From contig JANPYM010000003.1 in NCBI GenBank assembly GCA_025890175.1, positions 1,771,795 through 1,835,794 of the forward strand: a stretch of DNA of 64,000 nt. Reading direction: 5' to 3'. The position numbers and the translations under genes were made by a program. Position 1 is the stretch's first letter, and every line of letters begins with the position of its first letter. Positions 34,876-47,200 of this stretch are shown in pieces. This stretch comes from Ciborinia camelliae (lineage: Eukaryota; Ascomycota; Leotiomycetes; Helotiales; Sclerotiniaceae). The notes beneath the pieces are model-generated. The model was given only the letters and a program-made list of their open reading frames with translations, was not told the DNA's origin and searched no databases.

Positions 34876-36747
34876 TTACGAACACCTGACAGCCGGCTTT
34901 AACCTCATGATAAGAGGCCTGTGCTGGAAGAAAACGTACACCTTTTGATCCGTAGCCCAACTCTTTGACTCTGTGGGCAGTTCGATATCAAAATTCCACA
35001 AAAACTTGGGAATAACCAAACGCGTACTTTTATAAAATAGACTAAAAGTAAACAGGTTAGCTTGTTAATTACAGCCTAGAAAATATGCACAACAATAACA
35101 CCATATATGCTTTAGCATGGGGAGGAGCAGCATTTGCCGCGACGTACTTTCTACCAACGCAGCTCCTAGGCCCAACTGAGAAAGGCTGAAAGGCCTCTAG
35201 TCTGTCATTTGCGAATTCCTTATCGCCGAGAAATCTCTCGGGATGGAATTCAAACGGCTCTCGGAAATGCTCGCTTAGGTGCGAAGCAGCATATGCACTA
35301 ATCGACACAATGGACTGGCCAAACAAATCAGCCTTCAAGGTCAAACTCATGATATAGGACCTTCTTGGTTGACTTACTCCTTCTGGAATATATCTTCCCG
35401 CTATTACCCGGCCCCCATTTGGTACCACACGGGGTAGACCTTCTGCAACTGAGGGGTACAGTCTCAATGCTTCTTGGATGCATGCATTTAGGTAAGCCAA
35501 TTTCTCGGTTTTTACCAAACATATTTCATCTTCTGAGTCGAACGTCAATTGAAGCTCGTTGATAAGCTTGTCAAGACATGCCGGGTTATTAGCGATGCAG
35601 TATGCAAACGCTGACAGAGCCAAAGTCGTAGTTTCTGATCCAGCGGTTATCAAGCTGTTCGCAGCACCAACTACATGGTCGAATGTAAGATCCTATATAA
35701 AGTGTTAGCAGCAGTTTGGTCTGTGTATATGAATCCCCGTTCCTGGATCCAGTGGCAAGGGGTGAAGTACTCCACGCTGATATGCTCTGATGATAGGCTC
35801 AATCAGATCATTCCTCCCCCCCGAATTTTCCATCCTGCTCGCCAGCATTATTTTGGTTTCTCCCATAACTTGTAGGAAACGTTCTCCAAATATGTACAAC
35901 AGAGCCAACACTACTCTTCTGAGACCCAAGTACCACAGCACAAGAACTCGACCGCCTAACTCCCCCGCCTTGACAAGAAAGCTGATATACGGTGTCATCT
36001 CTAGATTTGGTAGACAACCAAATGACTTTCCAATGACTAAATCTCCAATAACATCACACTCATACCAAGAGAACCAATCCGTCACATCTATCGCCGTCCA
36101 CTTGGACTTGCACCCGACCCTCGCAAGTTTACCGTAGGTATCCGAGGCACCTTCGCTCTCTTTACGGAGCCTCTTAATCAATAAATTTACATGTCCCATG
36201 ATGATCCCCTCTTTCTCTTTTAGATTTCTTTCTGAGAATCCATTCGCAAGAACGTCTTTCAAGATTTTATGAGACTGTTTCCCTGCAGCAGAGAATTCAT
36301 CCGATAGTACGCCGTTGAAAGCTATGCCAGCGTAGAATTTCTGATACTTCGGATTTTCGTTTCCAACAGAGGCGCCATAGATATCCGTCCATGCCTCTAG
36401 ATCCGTGAAAGAGATCTCTGAAGGAGATATGCGGACCACCGGTCCGTATTTTTCGTGGAGGCGAAGGACAGAGAATGGATGTTTGCCACGGAGGAATTGG
36501 TATGCCCATGGGAAAATGGACGCACGATAGTGAATAGGACCTGGAAATTTTGACAGAGGATGTAAGAAGAGATTATAAAAGGTTGTGGCAGTAGAGTAAC
36601 AAATGATCTTTATTGTTAGGTACCATCTAAAGAAATTCACAAGGGAACTAAGCAACCTACAAAGACGGTAATCAAGCAGACCCCTTCAAACACTCCAAAA
36701 GATTCAAAAGCATTGGTAATTCCCCGAATCGAAAGCGAAAACGGCAT
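34876..36747 (-). CDS. Cytochrome P450, 5' end out of frame
   Basis: Haem-thiolate monooxygenase of the large fungal cluster-associated type. Exons 35771..about 36655, 35378..35692, 35148..35314 and 34876..35041 splice in phase. Marks: membrane-proximal LFLHPLSKFPGP, AGSETTTLAL (oxygen-binding I helix), EALR (ExxR), FHPERFLGD, the haem loop FQPFSVGPRSCVGRN with the Cys ligand split by the last intron, and the family tail FLWNFDIEL. The N-terminal anchor appears at ATG 36747 (MPFSLSIRGITNAFESFGVF), but its frame ends at a TGA near 36645 and the main frame has no ATG upstream. No splice I tried joins them; a one-base frameshift there is likely, unless sequencing is wrong. Lies between the terpene-synthase-like gene and an O-methyltransferase pseudogene. 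Confidence 0.82.
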
Positions 36748-37936
36748 CTTAGCAGGTCAATGAGATTGGGTCAAAAGTTCATGGAACAATATTCCCGATT
36801 CAAGATTCCGTTTTGTCTATATAGAAAAGAAGTAAGAGCCTGATTTGGTGCCAAATTTAGGTGAGTCAAATCGCGATTTGAGATAAATTAGTGATCGGAT
36901 AGCTATTTGAGCTTCTCAAATCCAAGTTGAAGTATGGATAGTATTTGATTTGTGTTGATTTGATCTTATCAACAGGTGTCGGGAAGCACGTCAGTGTCAA
37001 TGTTGGCAATGTTCGGAGCATTGATGCCGAATCCTACTAGCAAGAGTCCGTTGATCAATGGATGGTTCGGGGTCGCGTGCAAGCGTTACGATGTAGTGTG
37101 GGTGAGGTGGCGTTAACCCAGCGCGACCAGATATCTCGCAAGCAGGTATTTGATTCCTGCTTCTCCTTTCTAGTCGATGTGCATGCATATTGATTTCTAA
37201 GCGCCATCCGAGGACGGGTCACCTTGGGGATGCAGCATTAATGATCCCCAAGTACATGAGGGCGAAATCTAAATTAATAACATGTGGAATTTACGGTTTT
37301 TGCGGGATGCAATGTATTCGCTGGCGGGGATGCTGACACGCATGATGGCAAAACGGCCGGGTCGTGACCCTACTCGATGCCTTGTACCTGAAAATGTTTT
37401 TCAAGATTACCGACAACATGAGGTACATAATCAATGCACTCATGGTTAATAACACTGCATAGTAAATGAAATGCCCTGGTATATGCAGATTTTATCTACA
37501 ACCCGTCCACTTCTAAAGGAATCTGCATAAATAGAAAGATCCATGTCCTAGAATCTGATCCGCCAATAGTTGTTTTAGTATTCCTTCCGTGGCAAGCACT
37601 CGCAAAGTGAGAACCGAGTTTGTAAAATGCTTCCATCCAGCCGTTGCCATCCCCACTACACCCCTCCACCAAATGTGCTGACGGCTAATACGGCTGGGAG
37701 TCTTAGAACTTTACCTCCAACTCACCCAATCGGTGCCAACCCAGATATCAGGAGCTCCATTTCATGATTGTGTCGACATGTAGGTCACTTGAGCATGACG
37801 TCTTATGGTTTTGACTCGTATCCTAAAGCATCTTGCGACCGTTTGAGTGTTTTGCATGACTTAGGTTTGGTCGTATCTGCGATCGAAGTGTCCTAAATCC
37901 AAAATGGCCTAAATCAAATACGTTACCAGCTACGTC
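36748..37936. other. Divergent intergenic region
   Basis: Between the P450 start and the O-methyltransferase pseudogene. No coding signal. The N-terminus of the methyltransferase should lie at its right end but is not recognisable. Confidence 0.5.
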
Positions 37937-39000
37937 GTGTCTGTTCTCATTCGCATCAGTGCGCTTGAGAAAGTGTCTACGAGTGGGAGTATTGCTGCCG
38001 CTGATTTGGCTAGAGCCTGTGGGGTGAATATGTCTCTTATTACCCGATCAATGCGGGTTCTTGTCACCAATGGAATCGCTGAAGAGACAGAGCGAGATAC
38101 GTATATGCATAACGAGCTCTCTCGGCAATTTGCTCCAGCCTTGCTCGGTGGATTCACCAGCACATCGTTCGACAATATCCGGGCGATAGGGGCTCTCCCC
38201 GACTACGTGAAGACTCATAAGTCCGCCGACAGTCTCGGTGATGCGACTCGGAGCCCCTTTTCTTTTGCCATGGGCCATGAAGGAAAGACGTATTAGGAGA
38301 CACTCGATATGGAACCTCAACAACGACGATTGGCGGACTTCGTGCTGAAGAATTCAGACAAGAATTTCCCGATTCTAGGCTCGTTTCCATTCCAGGGCCT
38401 AGGAGGCCCAGATCAAGAAGGATCTAGAACGTCCATTTGTCGTAGACATCGCCGGCGGCATGGGTCAGTCACTCCTGCAGATCCAGCAGCATTGCCCCTT
38501 TGGTGGCAAACTCATCTTGTAGGACCTGCAAGTTGTGATTGAATCGTTAAAACCAGAGGGTATCCCGGGTATCGAGGCAATGTCCTATAATATGTTGACG
38601 CCGCAACCTATCAAAAGTAAGTCTATACAACCAATTCCGTACCCCAAGGGATGGAATTAAAAGTGCGTTCCTAGATGCTCATGTCTACTTCATGCGTCGT
38701 GTTCTCCACGATTTCCCTGACAAAATAGTCGTAACTATGCTCAAAAGCACCGTGTTGGCTATGGGCCCGGACTCGCGGCTCGTGGTTGGCGATATGCTCC
38801 TGCCCGGCCAGGTGACTGTGGGTGGTCCATGGGCTGCGTATTGGATTGAATTGGCGCTACTCATAATTTGTGGCAAGGTGCGATCTCTCAGAGAATGGAA
38901 GGCCATATATGAGGAGGTCGGCTTGGAGTTGGTAGAGGTATACAAGGCTGGTGATGGGCAAACGGTAACGCTAGAAACACGCTTGAGAAGGTCTTCATGA
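37937..39000 (+). pseudogene. O-methyltransferase pseudogene with stops and frameshift
   Basis: Third member of the SAM O-methyltransferase family in the window. The winged-helix part is clear (GSIAAADLARACGVNMSLI, NGIAEETERDTYMHNEL). A TAG stops the frame at 38294..38296 (KTY stop ETLDMEPQQ). About 110 bp on, a frame change near 38405 is needed to reach FVVDIAGGMGQSLLQIQQH, which is an intact SAM motif I, and a second TAG follows inside LILxDLQVV where Gln is expected (CAG to TAG). After an intron (donor GTAAGT at about 38615) the C-terminal part reads well: HVYFMRRVLHDFPD with the catalytic His, then VVGDMLLPGQ and GQTVTLETRL. No N-terminal ATG is found, so the 5' end is also lost. Confidence 0.82.
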
Positions 39001-41020
39001 TTTATCAGTGCAGGGCAGCTTTATTCAACATAGTGGGTGTGACCATCTGCTTTTACATTATTGTTCACACATTATTACTATTGAGTGATAGGTATAAAGA
39101 ACAAAGCCGCCAATAGTTACCTAATTTAGTTACCTGACTTGGGTTCTGTTTCAGTCAACCAACTAGGTAGTTTTAGTCAATTCTATTCATTTATACAACT
39201 TCTTCGCAACCATTTTGGTACTTCCATCAAATTGATAGTATCTCTTTTAAGATTCTTAGACCAAAAAAACATCATTTTATCTTAGAATAGTATTATTCGA
39301 AATGCAAATAAGCTGGTTGAAAGAAATTCTTGATTGAACGTACTGTTAATGCTGATATATTGTGTTGAACTAATCCATGGTATAAACATCGCAGTATTAT
39401 TATTGTGACCAAGGAGCTAAGTTCTAAGGAGTTGAGAGATTCTATATAGAGAATCATGATGACTAATCCTATTTCGTGGATATAGAGCATTTATATCAAC
39501 ATATTGATCGTCAAATATAATTATTAGTAAATGCAAATAGCTTACTAGATACTGGATATATTAGACTGAGAACTACTTGTAGGTATTTAGATATACTCTT
39601 TTTCTTAACTTTCAAGTTATATAAAATCTAGTTTAGCAAGGCTGCTAAATCTGATCTAACAACATGTTAAATTTGTTCTATTTCTAGTTATAAAACTAGC
39701 GCGTCGGTATTTATTTTTCACGCCCCTTACGACCTACCTCGCAGCTCGTCTTGCCGGAGGCTTATTAGACACTTAATTTAGTAATAATAAAGCTATTCCC
39801 AAAATATGAAAATAGAAAAAGGGGAAAGGGGAAAAGGGGAAGATGGGAAGGTAAAGAGGAGAAGGGGAAAAGGGGAAAGCGAAGGGGAAAGAAAGGCCTC
39901 TCCTTCTCTCGCCTGATGCGTCGCAATCAAAAAGGGGGAAGGGAAGCCCCTCCCTCTCACCTCTCACCTCTCACCCCCTTCATACTCTACACCCTGTCCT
40001 TTCTCGCTACTCCTGCCTTTCTTCTTTAGCCAAGGGTTCTGCTCCGCGTTACTTTACTGTACGCTAAGGAGTAAACACTAAAAATGAGCGTTTTCAGAGG
40101 CACCTGGTGAGATATTGAAGCGTAGTGCGTAGCTGGGCGTGACGATTTTGGGGGGTGCGAGGGAGAGAGGGAGAGGGGAGAGGGAGTGGAAGAGGAGTAA
40201 GTGGTAGGGGAGTGGTAGGGGGCCGTGGGGATGATGGTAGGAGAGTTAGGGGAGTGATAGGAGAGTAGAAGGGGAGTGGGAGGGCAAGGGGGAAGAAATA
40301 AAACAAAGTGAAATGAAGTAAAGCGTGCTGAACTCTAGTAAACTATTATCTATTACAAAAAGCACAAAATCTTCCAATCATTTCTTACTTGCCCAATTCA
40401 ACTCTATACACCCGCACACAAGCACCATTCCAGTTATCACTCATCACCCATCACCTGTCCCCTATCTCCCATCCTTTATCCCCCATTCCCCATCCCTTAT
40501 ATAGACCATATATCAACAAATACTTAATCAAAATATTAAAAAGTTCCCATGCCTTATCATACCATACCATACCATACCATACCATACCATACCTCAAAAT
40601 CAATAAATCCAGCACCACGAGTGGCAAACCCCATCTCCCAAATATAATCAGATCCATAGTGGTGTGGTTGCATTGCATTGCCACAGTGCACAAGATATTT
40701 GAAACCACCTACCAGTAGCTCCAAGTAGACCAGTAAAGATACTGGAGTATCGTTTATATTTTGAGAAGTGACAGGTTAACACGCTTATTCTTGGAATATG
40801 GGTAGTTGGATTTGTGATATCGGTGTTCGTATTTGTATCCATACCCGTATCCGTATCCGTATTCATTTCCATATACATCCCCTCAATCCACAAAATTCCC
40901 AAATCCACCTGATACATAGGTACCTATATACCCAGAAATAATCTCGACGATCTCAAGCTAACCCAAAACAACCTAACCCAATCATCCCCCATCCCAAGAT
41001 CAAACCTCAACACCGACTAC
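39001..41020. other. Gene-poor, AT-rich then purine-rich low complexity
   Basis: 39050-39720 is strongly AT-rich. 39810-39900 is a GGGGAAA-type purine tract and 40145-40290 a GGGAG-type purine tract. Frames here are simple-sequence artefacts. Confidence 0.6.
40556..40592. repeat. (ACCAT)n pentanucleotide repeat
   Basis: About seven tandem copies of ACCAT. Confidence 0.9.
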
Positions 41021-41476
41021 TTACTCCAACTCCACAATCATCTCTTTCACCCATCCCTCTCTCTTCAAGTTCCCATGCCCATACTTCCACCCCGGACTGC
41101 GCTCCGGACTATTCGTAGCATTCTCATTCCCTCCCCTGCTAACCCTCCCATCACCAACCTCCACCGCCCCAACAATATCACTGAGACTCAGGGGCTGCGC
41201 CGGTACCCCCTCATAACAACCGGCATCGTCGCCGCACTCCCATCCCCACTCACCGTAAATAACTTCTACGGCGCGCAGTGCCGTAGAAGTAGAAAAGTAA
41301 TCTTCGCCTCCCCCTTCCCCTCCACCCTTCTTCCTCTTCAACGACCCCAAAACCTGCGACATCGACAGTTCTCCATCATCATCCCCGTATTCCCTTCCTT
41401 GACTCCGACTCCGACTCGTCCCTTGCCCTTGCGCCTCTTCCTCCCCATGACCGTCCACCCCGTCCACCACTCGCAT
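41021..41476 (-). CDS. Hypothetical acidic protein, possible last exon
   Basis: Open frame of about 151 codons from ATG 41476 (MRVVDGVDGHGEEEAQ), with a splice-acceptor-like TTACCACACTGCAG just upstream at about 41490, so it may be the last exon of a longer gene whose other exons I cannot find. Composition is Gly/Glu/Asp-rich with SMSQVLGSLKRKK and SLSDIVGAVEVG segments. No family recognised. It could be chance in purine-rich DNA. Confidence 0.35.
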   Translation of the reverse strand: MRVVDGVDGHGEEEAQGQGTSRSRSQGREYGDDDGELSMSQVLGSLKRKKGGGEGGGEDYFSTSTALRAVEVIYGEWGWECGDDAGCYEGVPAQPLSLSDIVGAVEVGDGRVSRGGNENATNSPERSPGWKYGHGNLKREGWVKEMIVELE

Positions 41477-41648
41477 TTTGTTCAACGGAATACGGCACTG
41501 CAGTGTGGTAATAATGACTCTGACTAGTATTTTAGAATGTTTTGGAATAAAAAATTATCAGGTTTGTTGGATCAATGTAAACCCTTTTGTAACTCTGATT
41601 TTTATAACATAATAAAAGGTTAAAAACTATTAGAATACGATTATCGGT

Positions 41649-41673
41649 TTATATATATATATATATATATATA
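41649..41673. repeat. TA dinucleotide run
   Basis: About 25 bp of alternating TA. Confidence 0.9.
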
Positions 41674-41754
41674 GTAGTATTGAACCAATAGATGATAGAA
41701 AGTTAGATATCTATAAACAAAATCTAAATCGATAAAATAAAATAAAATAAAATA

Positions 41755-41793
41755 AAAACATTGATTGAAATATCGTGACATCTAAATTATCAG
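41755..41793. repeat. 39-bp dispersed repeat, copy 2
   Basis: One mismatch to 30633..30671. It follows an (AAAAT)n tract at about 41732-41755. Confidence 0.85.
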
Positions 41794-43203
41794 TGTACAT
41801 TGAATACCCACCTAGGCATAATTGATACCTATGTAAACCATTTTTGGCCTTAAAAAAAAGCTTGATGGATGGTAGGTACCTGTATAGCGGAGATAGTAGG
41901 ATCATAATAACTGTATTTACTCTACCGGTATATCTACCAGGCAGGTCGGTAGATAAACATAGAAACGAAGCTTAAAACCATTTCTTGCCAGTAAATTTGC
42001 CTGTTTGGCCTTTGTAACACTGTCTTAAGCTCTTTTAGTGCCGGCCGGGTCTGATTGATATTTTTGAATCGTCGGATCAACAAATAGCAGAACTTAAAAA
42101 TACCTATCGGAGGATATGTCCTATCGGAGGATATGTTCGAATCATAGTTTTCCAGGTTGTGTGTATATTAAAGTCATCTCATGTTTGATACCAAAAATGC
42201 CTTTTGGGGTAGTATTAGTGGTGGCGGTGGCGGCGGTGGTGGTAGATAGGTAACGAAAAGTTGAGAACAAAACAACCCGTATGAAGTGTGTTCGTTCTGA
42301 AGGGGGATATTCATTATAGACTTGTAGGTAGATAGATACCTAGTGTACAGTATGAAGTTTTCTCGTTTACGATTACAACCTTAATAGTCAATACGACTGT
42401 GTGGAGTAACGTTAATTATTGTATACCGGTATACTCTTTTCGTCTTTTCAGACCTACACTTAGCTACCTCCTCTCGGAAAATTTATGCTTCTTTTTATTG
42501 GTCACCTACCGTCAGACCGGAAAAGGAAAAGAAAAATCGGGAGATTCTCGCTACACAAGGGAGGTGTCAAATGCCAAGAAATACCGTATGCAAATAATGA
42601 TCAGGAATGAAGAATGGCCCATGTATGTATGTATGTAGGTATGGATGGTGCAATTTCAAAGTTGTTTTGTTTTAATTTATTCAAATACTCTGGCAACGGC
42701 TAAAAGTATCTATCTCAATCCTCACCTACGATCAATTGTACTATTGTAGGCGTAGCAGCTACGTGATATAAATCTGATATCAAATAATAGGTATACAGTA
42801 CTTGGGATTAGTTGAAATATCAAATATCAAATAATAAATATCAAACACGCCGTATCCACTAGGTAGGTACTAGGTACTGGGTAGCTTCAAGATCCAGGGA
42901 ATATGCGTAAAGGGGCTTAAGAGTCAAGGGGTTACTGTTAAATTAGAATACCTACAGTGGCCTACAGTAACAGCCTACAGTGACCTGGGCTGGGGCAGCC
43001 GCAAAATACAGTTACCCGGAATGATGGAGAAAAATATAAATTGCATGATTTATTATTATTGATTGGCTCACTGAGCCTCATTCCTCGAACTCCCCCGCGT
43101 TGATGGTTCACCAGTGAGTCGTGACCACACTGCACAGGCAGCACAGCAGCGTGAAGGATTCGAATTTTGATGGGCTGAACAGTGAACTACCTATGTAAAC
43201 TCC

Positions 43204-43225
43204 CTGCTGCTGCTGCTGCTGCTGC
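43204..43225. repeat. (CTG)7 microsatellite
   Basis: Perfect CTG triplets. Confidence 0.95.
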
Positions 43226-44174
43226 AATAGTTTGTTCGAGGATTTTTGTATTATTTATGAATAATGAATTTTGGTGCGGTAGATAAGAAGGTAGGTAATA
43301 GGTATTAGGTATGTGTGTGCACTGTGTACGGAGTCTCCGGAGTTCATACCGTACCTAGCCTAGGTCGATAACATCAAAACAAATTCTAGACTCCAGAGAT
43401 TCTAGACCAATTCTTCATCTGAGCAAAAGGAAAGGATTATCATCGCTAACCATTTATACTTACTTGCCAATGCTGCCATACATGTATCAAATAACCCTAA
43501 CCCTAGTCATGAGTCCTAGTAGATATCTCTCCTGAGGTAGTATTTGTAGTCATGTATTTTGTACTGTATTATTCAAAGGATCAATTGTGAAACCCAGATT
43601 GTAGGAATTATTCATTATTTCATTCTTGAGTATACATTCTTGAGTGTACATACGGTCTTACGGGAGTACATTAGGTATTTTACATTGTACAAACTTCAAC
43701 CACTGATTGATCACAAGTGTCAACTTATAAAATACAGTACAACTAGTATTAGTGATCAATCAATCAGCTAGCTATGATTTCTATTGCTGTTATTGTTATG
43801 GTTACCGTTATGGTTACTGTTACTGTTACTGTTGCTGTTGCTGTTCCTGCCGCTGACCAAATCATCAATATATCAATCAAGACGATACCTACCTATTCCT
43901 CAATTCATCAACTCATCAACTCATCAATTCTTCAATTTTCCGATTAGCCATCACCAATAGTTTTTCCAATAATATTTCTTTACCTGTCAATCACTACTAT
44001 TTCGAGGCTTGATCTCATCTCCGGGATCAGCCAGCCTGAGAAAAAAAACATCAATTCCCCTTCAGCCTCTTAATAATAGCTCTAATAAACTTTGACTCCA
44101 CCTCTCCCTCTCCTTCCCCCTCTCCCTCTTCAAAATTCTATGCGATTGATGCAATAATAAAGCGAAGCCGAGCA

Positions 44175-44197
44175 ACGCAACGCAACGCAACGCAACG
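44175..44197. repeat. (CGCAA)n repeat
   Basis: Four to five copies of a CGCAA unit, about 75 bp before the histidine kinase start codon; possibly in its 5' UTR. Confidence 0.85.
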
Positions 44198-44271
44198 CGA
44201 CCTTTCGCGAATTAATTACCCAACATTGATGATATCTTTATAATTCGATCGTAAGATAAGTATAAGTACTC

Positions 44272-47200
44272 ATGAACTCTCATCCCAAATCTCTCTTTGC
44301 TTCACAAATTGACGACAACTATCAACATCATGACCATGACCATCACCGTCGCCATCATCCTCAGCTTCAACACAAAATCAACCAACTTGGCAAGCTAAGC
44401 AAAGTCGAAATAATCACCTCCGTTGAAAAGAACCCCATACCAGAGACGTCATGTGGGGCTAATGACTACAAATCTGGCTGGGATCAGACAAAGGGACAGG
44501 GGTTAATCTCAACACACGGGTCAGAGTTAGAAGAAGAATTGGAAACTCCACTATTCACGTCAATAAACAATCCTCTACATCAATTTAATGTTCCATTGTC
44601 GTTATCTTTGTCATTGTCAAAAGAATTCAGTCCTGGGTTCCCATTCACCTCTTCCTGTCGAGTCTCAGAAGACCTAGACATAGAGATCCAGAGAGCATCA
44701 GTCTCCTCTAGTACTCCATCTACTCCTCCTTCTACACCTCATCAGTTGTCGCCACGAAATTCAAAACATTCTAGAGAGGGGGAGGATAATACGTTGGAGA
44801 GGGCTTTGGATATTACAATCTCAGAACCACCCGTAGGCCCTTTCTAAATATGCTCCTTCCTGTTTTATTTACACATCCATGAAACTAAATACCGTCTATA
44901 CATGTAGTTAAAGCGACACCGCGCAAAATTAAAACATTGTCATCCACCTCTACCGGATAATGAAGCAGCAATCAACTTTCCTACAGCTCCACAATCCCTT
45001 AGATCTCCCTTCTTCGCAACTCACAAGCTCAAAAGGTCGAATTCCTCCCCAAGGTCACCAAGGTCTCTGAGGTCTCCGAATACAGACACAATAGTTATGT
45101 CGAAACCAGGATTGGGAGACAATGGCATAACGACACCCAAGTCAGTCCGGTACTCAATTTCTTACGTTTGGATCTTTCACCATATAAAATAGACAAGATT
45201 CCCCTGTAACTTCTATGACGCCATATTTATATTATGGGTAGCTAGAGTGATACTGACTCTACTTTACTTAAAGGTTAGCTCGAGGTAGTACATTGGGGAA
45301 CAACTCTAATTCTCCTGGTTTACCCACTGGGCCAGCACTGAACTTGGAACAACTTAGACGCTCTGCCAGCCCCAAATTGGGGACAAATCCTCGAGATAGC
45401 TCACTAATTTATAAAGTGGGCATAATTGAGCTTTTAGAACAGGACGAGAGACCAACTTTCATAATAGATGTTTCCAACCTGGATAACTATATACCCGGCG
45501 GTCGAATACGAGTAGAATATGCGAATGCATCACTCCGTGCCATTAACCCATTATTGGAGATGGTAACAGGCTACGCAGATCTATCTTCTCCTACCATTGT
45601 CACACATGCATTCCCGGAGTTTAAAGCATGGGCGCTCAGTTTTGTGAGCAAACAGCACGAATCGTTAGATATATGCTTGCCATCATTTTTGTATGGGGGG
45701 TTCACATGGAGTTGTTCGACTTTGCGAAAACGAATCAGGGTGATAAATGGCGTCAGAACTCAAGTTCCTCAACATCCAACAACCAGTTCCACCTCATCAA
45801 ACGCAACGAATAACAGCCCTGCACAAAGTCGAGGTTTCGCAATAGGTCAAGACCTGACAAGCTTAGCGGAACCACTATCTGGGCAAACTGATTACTTTGG
45901 AGACGTAACTCCACTTCCCGTTGAATCAGATTCAAGTCCACCAGAGACGCTTGTTGTACGAAATCAAGTACCACATATTGATGGCTCCTCTTTCGATTGG
46001 ACAAGACTTCCACTGTCTGCAGCGCTACCCCGACATATTCAATTCACCCGCAATATCAATTGGTCAGCAACCCCTCTTGGCCCAATGAAAAACTGGAGCT
46101 ATGACCTGAGAGCTATGTGTAATCTCATCATGGCAAGTCCTCATCCAGCGGCCATGTACTGGGGAGCTGATGAGACGGCTATATATAACGAAGCATATAT
46201 TTTACTGGCGGGTCAAAAGCATCCCAGTTTGATGGGGCAAAGCTACAAAGTAGCTTGGGCTGAAATTTGGGATGACCTCCAAGAGGTCTTTTCGAAAGCT
46301 CGTTCATCTGGTCAAGCTACCATGAAAGATGAGGATAGACTTTTCATCAAACGGAATGGCTATCTGGAAGAATGTTACTTTGCCTGGAGTATAATTCCAC
46401 TGATTGGAGAAGATGGTTCTGTAGTAGGATTGTACAACCCGGCATGGGAAAAGACGAGGAGAGTAATATCGGAACGTCGAATGCTTACTCTGCGAGAAGT
46501 AGGACAGAAGACAGCTACCGCAAGAAACATCAAAGGGTTCTGGGCACAAGTCATCAAAGCATTAGAGTACAATCCTTTTGACATACCATTTGCTCTTCTA
46601 TACTCGGTGAATGAAGATGTCGATAGCGACATGAGCTCGCAGCGATCGTTGAACTCTGGAAGCTTGTCACAGGCGGCTCCTTTTTGTGTCCTGGAAGGAA
46701 CAATCGGTGTACCTTTTGACCATCGGTCCGCCACCACACCATTGGATCTGCATTTCAGTGAAGATGGGTTTGCACCATATCTGAGAGAATGTATGAAGCT
46801 TGATCGGCCTGTACTTCTTACTACAGAGGAAGGAACTCTACCAACAGAGCTTATTGAAGGTATTAATTGTGTAGGATTCGGTGATCCTTGTCGAGCAGCT
46901 GTTACCATACCACTCCATGCCACTACTAAAGAATCTATATTGGGTTTCCTAGTTATGGGAGTCAATCCAAGAAGACCTTACGACGATGATTATAGCTTGT
47001 TCGTTGAACTCACGTCTCGCCAATTGACAACATCAATGGCCTCGGTCGTTCTTTATGAGGAAGAAATACGTAGAGGTCAGAAAGCGGCGCGCATCGCTGC
47101 TCAAGATCGTCAGCAACTATCGGAGCTCGTCAATCTACGCACCCAGGAAGCTGTAGAGAGTGAAAGCAGGTTTACTCGCATGGCTGAAATGGCGCCTGTT

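Larger units (their letters stand above)
41477..44271. other. Gene-poor low-complexity region, upstream of histidine kinase
   Basis: 2.8 kb with TA, GGT/GGC, CTG and TAGGTAGG tracts and no supported gene. The last 300 bp should contain the histidine kinase promoter and 5' UTR. Confidence 0.55.

Noticed and set aside
37090..37170. Possible tRNA-like segment (GCAGGTATTTGATTCCTGC)
   Set aside because: A short hairpin with a T-arm-like loop, but no acceptor stem, D-arm or anticodon arm can be drawn around it.
40145..40300. Possible purine-tract regulatory element
   Set aside because: Ordinary GGGAG low-complexity sequence; nothing ties it to a gene.
43490..43506. TAACCCTAACCCTAG, telomere-like
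   Set aside because: Only two units, in the middle of gene-bearing DNA; not evidence of a telomere or fusion.
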